Positions 1-8,500 of a stretch of 16,860 nt of DNA are shown here, piece by piece. The notes under the pieces are model-generated. The model saw only the letters and a program-made list of their open reading frames with translations, was not told the DNA's origin and searched no databases. The first letter of the stretch is position 1. Each line of letters opens with the position of its first letter. Source of the DNA: JBCCSZ01 sp039199225 (GTDB lineage: Bacteria > Bacteroidota > Bacteroidia > Chitinophagales > Saprospiraceae). The stretch covers positions 1-16,860 of the forward strand of contig JBCCSZ010000162.1 in the NCBI GenBank assembly GCA_039199225.1, written 5' to 3'. Made by a program: the position numbers and the translations under genes.

Positions 1-768
1 AACATGAGAGAGTTGGCACCTTTTACTTCTTTTGACTTGATTGGAGGCTTCCGAATTACGGGTAATCCAAACTTGGAAAGAACGCTTGTACAGAATTATG
101 ATGTACGTTGGGAGTACTATCCTAATCCTGGGGAAGTCTTTGCGGTGAGTGGTTACTTGAAGAACTTTACCAATCCGATCATCCAGGCTTTCTTGCCGAG
201 AGCTGCCAACCCGGAAATCCAGTTTCAGAACGTGGATGAAGCCATTGTTTATGGTGTAGAATTGGAATTCCGCAAGCGTTTGGATTTTATTTCCTCTGCG
301 CTAAAAGACCTCAAGTTTTCTACCAATGTTTCCTTCATTTACTCTGAAGTGGACATTCCTGGTGATCCAAACGATCCAGACACTGAGGCGGGAATCATCA
401 ATCGTTTCAATCCTGAAAAAGGATTTACGCGTCCATTTGCCGGACAGTCACCATTCTTGTTGAACATGGCGCTGAATTACGCCAATTCGGAATTGGGCTT
501 GGATGCCTTATTGGCTTTCAACATCTTCGGTCGACGTTTGGCTTTCAACAGTGAAAGTTTGACGCCTGATGTTTACGAAACGCCGATTCCACAATTGGAC
601 TTTTCCGTCAGCAAGACCCTGACAGAGCGTTTCAGTGCGAAGCTTTCCTTGCAGAACATCCTCAACCAGAACTTCCGTCAGGTGATGGAGTATCGAGGAA
701 GAGATTACGATATTCGCCGCTTCAGACAAGGAGTGACAATAGGTGTAAGTTTATCTTATAGAATATAA
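1..768 (+). CDS. TonB-dependent outer-membrane receptor, C-terminal part (5' truncated)
   Basis: The frame is open from the first base of the window, so the ATG at position 4 is almost certainly internal and the true start lies upstream. The visible 255 residues look like the last strands of a 22-stranded outer-membrane barrel: alternating polar and hydrophobic segments, a typical 'VYGVELEFRKRL' strand, 'LSLQNILNQNF' near the end, and a final strand 'GVTIGVSLSYRI' at the C-terminus, as in SusC/RagA and other TonB receptors of Bacteroidota. The plug domain, any carboxypeptidase-like N-terminal domain and the TonB box lie outside the window, so the substrate cannot be inferred. The family takes up bulky ligands (siderophores, glycans, vitamins) across the outer membrane using TonB energy. 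No SusD-like partner follows; the gene ends in a non-coding region with a terminator. The barrel-type call is fairly sure, the exact subfamily is not. Confidence 0.85.
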   Translation, partial: NMRELAPFTSFDLIGGFRITGNPNLERTLVQNYDVRWEYYPNPGEVFAVSGYLKNFTNPIIQAFLPRAANPEIQFQNVDEAIVYGVELEFRKRLDFISSALKDLKFSTNVSFIYSEVDIPGDPNDPDTEAGIINRFNPEKGFTRPFAGQSPFLLNMALNYANSELGLDALLAFNIFGRRLAFNSESLTPDVYETPIPQLDFSVSKTLTERFSAKLSLQNILNQNFRQVMEYRGRDYDIRRFRQGVTIGVSLSYRI

Positions 769-900
769 CAATGGCTGGACTGTGTTTGCGACGCCAGAAT
801 TTATGTCAGGTGGGGGAGAAAAGGCTCTCCTGAAAAAGTCGCAGCTTGGATCAGTTAAATGAAAAGATACTAGATTGAATGGAGTTTAAAACTCTATTAC

Positions 901-929
901 GCCTCGGCCCTTGGGTTGGGGCTTTTTTT
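901..929 (+). terminator. Intrinsic terminator of the TonB-receptor transcript
   Basis: GCCTCGGCCC (901-910) pairs with GGGTTGGGGC (913-922) in a 9-10 bp stem with three G-U wobbles and a tiny loop, followed directly by seven T residues (923-929). This is a textbook rho-independent terminator on the + strand. It lies about 130 bases after the receptor stop codon, so the transcript would carry a fairly long 3' untranslated tail. Confidence 0.8.
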
Positions 930-956
930 ATTCCTTCCTGTATAAAAAGGGCTGAA

Positions 957-974
957 TGTTCTTTGAAAGGAACA
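957..974. repeat. 18-base imperfect palindrome
   Basis: TGTTCTTTGAAAGGAACA reads as an inverted repeat with TGTTC/GAACA arms, two further A-T pairs and one T/G mismatch. It lies in intergenic DNA downstream of the terminator and about 250 bases before the next gene. It could be an operator for a dimeric regulator or chance; nothing else supports a role. Confidence 0.3.
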
Positions 975-1161
975 CGCTTACAAGGAAAATTGACACGTTC
1001 AAAAACATTTAAGGTTTTTCTTTACAAATCTTCGGGCATTCTTTTCACCTTCGTAAGCGAAAACTAAAACCAGCATTTAAGCTTATCCTCTATTAAGAGC
1101 CAACGAAATTACATTTTACAATTTTATTTATTCCTCTGCGACTAAGTAGTATTGCTATCCC

Positions 1162-1195
1162 TTTGAAAACAACCTTTCTACAACAATCAAATTTG
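1162..1195 (+). promoter_or_regulatory. Possible Bacteroidota-type promoter for the M43 gene
   Basis: TTTG at 1162-1165 is followed after 22 bases by CAAATTTG at 1188-1195. This is one mismatch from the TAnnTTTG -7 element known in Bacteroidota, with a -33 TTTG at an acceptable distance. Transcription would start near 1200, leaving a leader of about 20 bases before the ATG at 1221. The match is imperfect and the region AT-rich, so this is only a candidate. Confidence 0.3.
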
Positions 1196-1220
1196 CTAGC
1201 CTAACTAAACAATTTTGCTC

Positions 1221-2504
1221 ATGAAGCTTTTATTCACCTTCCTTTTTAGTCTGCTACTATTCAGCGCCTACACCCAAGGTGATTTCCGAATGTACCGGAC
1301 CAATGATTACATGCAAAGCCTGAAACAGAGTCGCGGCACCGGCCCGGCCCTGTCTACACTCGAACGCGATCTAAAGAATAAATTACGCTATGAAAATCCA
1401 AGAGATGTCTTACTACCCGTCGTCTTCCACGTTTTGTACGCGAACAAGGCAGAGCGACTTGCCGTCAGCAAAATTTTGATACAGCTGGAAATTCTAAATG
1501 AAGATTTTTCGGACGAAACCCGCGAGACCTTTAGCGCAGATAAAGAAATCGGCGATCGTCGCAACTTGGAACAGTACAAATCGCTGCGCCAAAGTACCCG
1601 CATTCAATTTTGTTTTCCTGAAAATCCGAACGGCCCGGCCATCAACTATGTCAAAACAAGTATCTCCGAATGGCCGGACTACATTTCCATGAAGCAAAAG
1701 GCGTCCGGAGCCACACCTTGGGATACCGATAAATATTTGAATATTTGGGTTTGCAACCTGCCAGATGAAAATGCGGGCTTTGCCCAAATGCCCAACGGTC
1801 CGAAGGACTTAGACGGTATTGTGATCGACTACAAATACTTACAGCAAATCGGCGACGATGCCTCTGCCTACAATGGCGGCCATACCCTGACCCACCTGGT
1901 GGGAAATTACCTGGGCTTATTTCCGCTTTGGGGCGAAACTCCCTGTGAGGACGATTATGTGAACGACACGCCCATCCACAATGCACCCAATTTTCGCTGT
2001 GAGAGCATCAACCATATTTCTACCTGCTCTGGAAATCCCACCGAAATGATCAACAACTTTATGGACAATACCCACGACGAATGTCTGAGTATGTTCACGC
2101 GAGGACAAATGCAACGCATGCAAAAAGTCGTGCAGGTCAAAGGTCCCAGAGGTAAACTAGCCATCCAACGTACAGCGTGTGATACAGAAGAAAAATTAAC
2201 AGAGGAGCCCGTACTCCAACGGTCTACCAAAGAAGAGGAGTTAGCCAATGCCCGTGCGACACTATCCGTAAAACCCAATCCGGCGCGGGAAGAATTATTC
2301 ATCGAATATGCTTCGAACCAGCCAAACTCGACCGGCTATCAAATAGAGATTTTCTCTGTTTCCGGCCAACTGATTCATCGCGTCAAGCAGCCTGCGGGCG
2401 TAGTGTCTACGCGCCTCAACGTTAGCGACTGGCAGCCGGGCATGTACCTGTTGTCGATCCGGGAAGGAGAACAGCGCCAGATCGAAAAGATCGTTGTCGA
2501 ATAA
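1221..2504 (+). CDS. Secreted M43-family (pappalysin/cytophagalysin-like) protein, catalytic motif lost, T9SS sorting domain
   Basis: The 427-residue protein starts at the ATG at 1221; an in-frame TTG six bases earlier is less likely. Residues 1-18 form a signal peptide (KLLFTFLFSLLLFSAYT, probable cut before Q19). The middle matches M43 metallopeptidases of Bacteroidota in layout: 'ILNEDFS', 'IQFCF', 'DKYLNIWVCNL', 'LDGIVIDYKYL', then the active-site helix, 'CEDDYVNDTP', and the Met-turn region 'NFMDNTHDECLSMFTRGQMQRM'-like stretch. The active site, however, reads HLVGNYLGLFP (residues 225-235) where the family has HEVGHYLGLYH: the catalytic Glu is Leu, the second zinc His is Asn and the third is Pro. 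A T9SS sorting domain fills about 347-427 (KPNP start, 'GMYLLSI', terminal 'KIVVE'), so export to the cell surface or medium is expected. It is likely a non-catalytic binding or inhibitory homologue. The family call is strong; the role is unknown. Confidence 0.88.
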   Translation: MKLLFTFLFSLLLFSAYTQGDFRMYRTNDYMQSLKQSRGTGPALSTLERDLKNKLRYENPRDVLLPVVFHVLYANKAERLAVSKILIQLEILNEDFSDETRETFSADKEIGDRRNLEQYKSLRQSTRIQFCFPENPNGPAINYVKTSISEWPDYISMKQKASGATPWDTDKYLNIWVCNLPDENAGFAQMPNGPKDLDGIVIDYKYLQQIGDDASAYNGGHTLTHLVGNYLGLFPLWGETPCEDDYVNDTPIHNAPNFRCESINHISTCSGNPTEMINNFMDNTHDECLSMFTRGQMQRMQKVVQVKGPRGKLAIQRTACDTEEKLTEEPVLQRSTKEEELANARATLSVKPNPAREELFIEYASNQPNSTGYQIEIFSVSGQLIHRVKQPAGVVSTRLNVSDWQPGMYLLSIREGEQRQIEKIVVE

Positions 2505-2537
2505 TTTATTCTAGTCGATTCGATCAATCAACCAAAT

Positions 2538-2559
2538 GGACTTGATGCTTTTCAAGTCC
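2538..2559. repeat. Perfect 8-bp hairpin between M43 and RHS genes
   Basis: GGACTTGA (2538-2545) and TCAAGTCC (2552-2559) form a perfect 8-bp stem with a 6-base loop TGCTTT, in the middle of the 92-base gap. It is not followed by a T-run, so it is not a standard intrinsic terminator. It may protect a transcript end, weakly attenuate read-through into the RHS gene, or bind a regulator. Confidence 0.5.
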
Positions 2560-2596
2560 TAGCATAACCTATTCAAAAAGTAAAAAATAAATAAAA

Positions 2597-5500
2597 ATGA
2601 AAAGGATTATTCCTACTTCATATTATATGCTGCTGTCGTTTTTATTGACGAGCTTCTTTGCAACGGCACAGCCATACAGTACTTCGGTACAAGGGCCGAT
2701 CATCCCATCGGCTGCAGCCATGAGTTTCGGAAAGTATGCAGATACACCAGTCGATCCGGCTTCCGGAACTACTTCCTTAGATATTCCACTCTACACCTTG
2801 AAGGAAGGCCCCCTGTCGCATGCTCTGTCTTTGAGTTATCATACAGGAGGGATTCGCGTTTCTGAGATTGCCAGTGAAGTCGGACTGGGTTGGCACCTCA
2901 ACGCCGGCGGTGTGATTTCCCGAACAGTTCGCGGACTTCCGGATGACGACAATGACGACGGTTACTGGCACAAAGGGTCGACTTTGTTCAGCCCCTTGCA
3001 TGCACCCGAGGGGCGCGATGTGGCAGATGGAAAATTAGATGCAGAACCAGACTTGTTTTTCTACAACGTCAATGGCATGACCGGAAAATTTATGATCGAC
3101 AAAAACCACGTCGTTCACATGATCCCGCAGTCAGATGTCAAAATCCAGATCAATCACTCCAATTCCGAAGGCTTTAAAGGCTTTTTGCTGACAGCACCAG
3201 ATGGTACCAAATACTACTTTGGGGCATATACCGGTGGTTGGATCACGGCCCGCCAAAGAACAAAAGTGGAAGGTAGAGATGCCTACAATGAAACCTGGTT
3301 TTTGACGCGTATGCAAACCTTCGACAACAAGCACAAGATCGATTTCAACTACACGGAAAATAATTATGGGTACAGAGTAAATTCTGAATGCTATCTGTCC
3401 AAGTATCACAAGAATGGACAGAAGACTGGCACCAATACTTGTAATGGCGATGTGTTGGATGTAGACATCAATGGCCAGATTTTGTATTCCATCGTGACTT
3501 CTGCGGCGACCATCAACTTTGCAACAGCCAGTCGTTCCGACTTACTCTACCACGACAATGGTGTCGGTAAGCGCATCAATCGGATTACGGTAAACAATGG
3601 CACCAAATGCTTTTACTACGATTTGAATCAAAGCTATTTTGACGATGGTCATCCAGTGCTCAACTTAGAACGTCGCTTAAAGCTCAATTCTGTCCAAAAG
3701 AAATCTTGTACTTCTGGTAGTGCTGAAGTCGAACAGCCTTATTATTTCACTTACCACGGTGGTTCTTTCTTTCCGGGATTGTTGAGCAAGGCCGTAGATC
3801 ACTGGGGCTATTACAATGGTCATACCTACAACGACACCAAAGACGATCTCATTCCCTATTCGTCCATACGAACGACTACAGGTAATTATCTGCTGAGTTA
3901 TGGTTCTTCCAATCGCAGCACAGTGGAGGCTGAAATGATGAAAGGAATGTTGAAGCGGGTGACCTTCCCTACCAAAGGCTACTCGGAATACACCTACGAG
4001 GCCAATGATTATTTGGAGACAGACACCCACCAAGAGCAACTGTTCACAATGGAAACCTGTCCAAATTTTGGTGGAAGCAGTTGCTGTGGCAATAAGTCGA
4101 CAACCAAGTACCAGGTATTGGATCAGGCCATGATAAATACCGGACGGTTGGCACTGACGATTCAAAACGATGGATTCATTGTCAATTGCGCCGGAACGTA
4201 CCACAGCGTGCAAGTGACCATTTACGATGAGACAAATGGTGGTACGTATGCAGACGCTTTCAGCACAAACATCTTCACCAACGGCCAACAAACGGTTTAT
4301 GAGGATTTGAGCGACATGAATAATCTGATTGCTGGCCACAATTACCGATTTGTCCTTTCGTCGATAGAGGCCCGAGGGCATCTTTCGATGACTTATACTC
4401 CTTCTTTTGAAAATAAATTGGCAGGAGGGCTGCGGGTTCAACAAATCAGAACCAACGATGGTATCAACTCTGCCAATGATATTATCCGTACTTTTGATTA
4501 CACCCAAGATGGTACTTCTGAGTCGAGTGGGGTTGTTTCCAACAAGCCCAATTATGTCTTCATGGTCAACAATCATACGGCCATATTTGCATCAACGGGT
4601 GTCCTGCCTATGTCCAACTCAGAGGGCAGCCACATCACCTATACACATGTCGTTGAAAGCCTCAACGGGAATGGTACAAAGGTGTATGTCTTGGATACGG
4701 AAACCTATTCACCCAGCCAAGTTCCCGATTATCCGGCTCGACCAGGGATGTACTTGAAACGAAATGGCGTAGTGAAAGAGTCGAAAGTCTTTAATCAAAA
4801 TGGCACATTGGAATCGAGCGAAGTTGTAGACCCCTATCAGTATTGGAGCTATGAATATGTTCCGGGTGTCAAATACGCGGCGGTCAATATTAAAAAGTAC
4901 AATGGCTCGTCGACGACCGATACCTACACCCATTCGCAGTACAGCGTCCGAACGAGCGTTTTCCGACCGGAAACCATTACCAAAACTCTGGATGGCGTCA
5001 CTACGGTGACCGACTATGAATACTATAGCGATGATAAGGTACTTTCACCAACGAAAATAACTTTTACCAATAGCGATGGTAAGGTCCATGAAAATCGCAC
5101 AAAATATTCCGTCGAATATCATTTGAATAGTGGCATTAAAAATGGGCTGATTGCTCGACACATGATCGCTATCCCCTATGAGAAAACCACTTACGTTGGA
5201 GGCCAACTGGTCGACGGTACAAGGGCTTATTTTAGCAACTTCTATTCAAGCGGTACCCGAACCACTTCCACCAGTACCAGTTATTACCCCCGACCGTACT
5301 ACAATCAACGCTACGAAAGAACCTGGACCAATGGTGTACTGCAGTCGGGTGCTTGGAGTACCAAAGAGTATTTCCATCGCTACACTTCCAGCGGACAATT
5401 GTATCAGCATCAAAAAGTGGGATGGGGATATTCTTACTACTTTTACAATTCGGATAAGTTGCTGTATCGCAAAAAGTTTGGCACTCACGAAACGCGATAC

Positions 5501-8500
5501 GACTATTACACCAACTCTACCTTGCTTTGGAAAATAACGGATGTAGACGGTACCACAACCACCTATACCTACGATGGATTGATGCGTTTGAAGACCGAGA
5601 GGGACGACTGTCACAACGTACTCAAGACTTACAATTATTTCAACACCACCAATCTTGGCTCAATTAAAAATTACCTGGAAGTCATCGAAGATTATCCGAG
5701 TGCCTCCAATAGTGGTATCAACATTGTGAAAAATCGGATTTATAAAGATGGACTGGGGCGGAACATCCAGACGGTCCGCTATCGACAATCTTCGAATTAC
5801 AAAGACTTGATATCCAGCATTGCCTATGACAAATACGGCCGCATAAAATACAAGTACAAACAGCGAGAGAGTGCCTACAATGACGGACGGTACGTAACGC
5901 CTTCCAGCTCCTGGCTTAAGACGGAACATCAGTACTACAGTTCTCCCCTAAACAGGCTGTATCGATCAAGGCCAGCCAATTGGTATTGGACTTATTACTA
6001 CTATGGAAACAACGATAGCAACGATTATGTCAAACAGAATGGTACAAGTACAAACTATCCGGTTGGTTCCTTATTAAAACGAACCGTTAGAGATGGAAAT
6101 GGAAATAAAGTCCTTGGCTTTTTTGATAAAAAGGGTCGGGAGTTGTTGAGGCGTCAGACCAATAATGCGGAAAGCACTTCCAAACGATTGGATACTTACA
6201 CCCTTTTTGATGACAAGGATCGAGTCACCTACGTATTGCCACCAGGTGTTGGCTCGACTTCAACTTCCTATTTGGATTTGTACTACAAGTACGAGTACGA
6301 TCGGGAAGACCATGTGGTCAAGAAAAAGGTTCCTGGAGCAGCAGAAATCTACTACAAGTACGACAGCAAGGATTTATTGGGTGCTTATCAAGACGGCCAC
6401 CTGCGCGATCGGAACAAGTGGTATTCCTACTACTACGATTCCTATGGCCGAAAGACAGCCGAAGGTTTCTACAGTGGAACACCAACTACATACTTTTATC
6501 CCAGTGATCCTCAAATCACTAAGACCTACGGTTCCAATAGTTACGACAAGGACAAAGTCAAAACAGTCCAGAAGAAAATACTTGGAACTGGCACTTGGAT
6601 AACATCCACCAATACCTACAGCAGCTGTGGGCAGTTATTGAGCAACTCTGGCAACAGCCATGCAAACTCCTCTGCGGGTAGTTTAACGAGCAGCTTCACC
6701 TACGATGGTGCGTTCAACGTCACCCAAACCAATTCGACGATCAATGCCTTTGGTACAAATAAGACAGTGCTCAATACGCAAACTTATGATCATGCAGGTC
6801 GACCAGATCGCAATTACTTTAAGATCGATGCAGGGGTAAATCGCATCATCAGCGACTTGCACTACAATGCAGAAGATGAGGTCGATTACAAATACCAGGG
6901 AAATACCGGCCTGCCGGGTAGCCTGGCCTACTTGCAGCGAATCGATTATGCTTACAAGGACAATGGATTGCTGTATCGAATCAATTCCAACAGCTTGTAT
7001 GGCGGCCAGCAAACCTCCGAAACCTGCTCGGCTCCCAACCCGACAGACCCCGGACCCAACTACACCAACAAGGACCTCTTTTACGAGGAGCTGTACTACA
7101 ATTCCAAGATTGGATCGACCGATACAGATGCCCAATACAATGGCAACATTGCCAATGCTGTCTGGCAGGTCAGAGGCCGCGAACAGGGAATTTATGCTTA
7201 CAGATACGATGAATTCAATCGCTTGAAACAGGCCAAATCTTACGATAGACGCTATGGTGCCATATCGCTTTCCAATCGGTACAACACCACCTATCAGTAC
7301 GACAGCCGAGGCAACATCACTCGTCTGACCCGAAATGGTATGTACGACCTCGACGGCTGTGTCAGCCAGGGGCAGATCGACAATCTGTATTATTACTACC
7401 ATTCCAATAGCAACAAAACCCGACAGATCAATGACTTTGCGCCTTCCAGCTCGAAGCAAGGCGGTTTTGTTGAGAACAGCTACACTTCTAATTATGCCTA
7501 TGACTCGAATGGCAATCTGAGAACAGATACCGATCGGAAAATTACCATTACCTATAACCACCTCAACCTACCGACCACCATCATCTTTACAGGAACCAGC
7601 AACAGCATCTACATGACCTACGATGCAGAGGGTAAATTGCTCACCAAGCGGGCCTTCCTCGGATCGATATTGATGGAGCAGAAGGATTACATCAGTGGTG
7701 CCGAGTTTGTAAAAACAGGCTTTGGTGCTTCCACGCTGCAGTCCATCGCGCATTCGGAAGGGCGGGTGTCCTTCAACACAGGGTCGGGGCCGAATCCCCG
7801 CTATGAGTACACCATTCAAGATCACCTCGGCAGTGTGCGCCTGATGTATTCCGACTTGGATGGCGATGGGCAAATCGAAACGCCGGAAGAGATTTTATGG
7901 GAAGGCCATTACTATCCCTTTGGACTGGAAACCCACGGGCCTTGGATGGATCATCCGTCGGGGGATGTTCGGGAGACCTACAACGGCATACAGAAGCTAG
8001 ACTACCACAACTTGAACATCAACATTGCCTTGTATCGCTCGCTGGACCCTGCTTCGGCCCGCTGGTGGCAAGTCGATCCGAAAGCGGAAGCCCTTCATGG
8101 TCTATCGCCCTATCAGAGCATGGGCAACAATCCCGTTAGCTTTAGCGATCCGGAAGGAGACCTATTCTTTATAATGCCGTATATTAGCTTCAACGGCGGA
8201 TTCAGTATAGGAGTAACGGTTGGTTTTGGTATACCAGGGGTGGCCGCTATTACAGCAACCGGCGGTTACGATATTTCAAACGGTCGTGGTTTTGCCTCTG
8301 TTGGGGCAAGCGCAGGTATCGGGCCACTGTCTGCATCCGTCAGCTTTGGAACGGGTGGTTTCAATGCCAGTGTTGGCCTCGGGCTGAATTATGGTCCTTT
8401 GAGCTTGAGCATTGGTAGCATCAACTACGGTTCGGGGGGCTTTGCCATTGGAGGACCTTCGATCACTGCCAGTGATATGTACGCCTGGGGAACTGTCAAT

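Larger units (their letters stand above)
769..1220. other. Non-coding gap between receptor and M43 protein
   Basis: This 452-base stretch has no convincing gene: the only open frame (62 codons from 879) runs through the terminator, starts with no family signal and looks random. It holds a 6-bp long-range stem (787-792 with 838-843) enclosing a small GGAGA/TCTCC hairpin (815-819 with 826-830), a GAGTTTAAAACTC palindrome (882-894), the terminator at 901-929, an 18-base imperfect palindrome at 957-974, and AT-rich sequence with a weak promoter candidate before the next gene. Confidence 0.7.

Noticed and set aside
879..1067. 62-codon open frame after the TonB receptor
   Set aside because: It reads straight through the intrinsic terminator at 901-929 and has no family-like composition; treated as non-coding.
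3677..4576. 299-codon open frame on the minus strand inside the RHS gene
   Set aside because: Antisense shadow of the N-terminal RHS region with no recognisable domain or start context.
6683..7561. 292-codon open frame on the minus strand inside the RHS gene
   Set aside because: It lies fully antisense to clear RHS repeats, is a low-complexity run of Ile/Val/Gly, and follows from the Tyr/Asn/Asp-rich codons of the + strand; no family signal.
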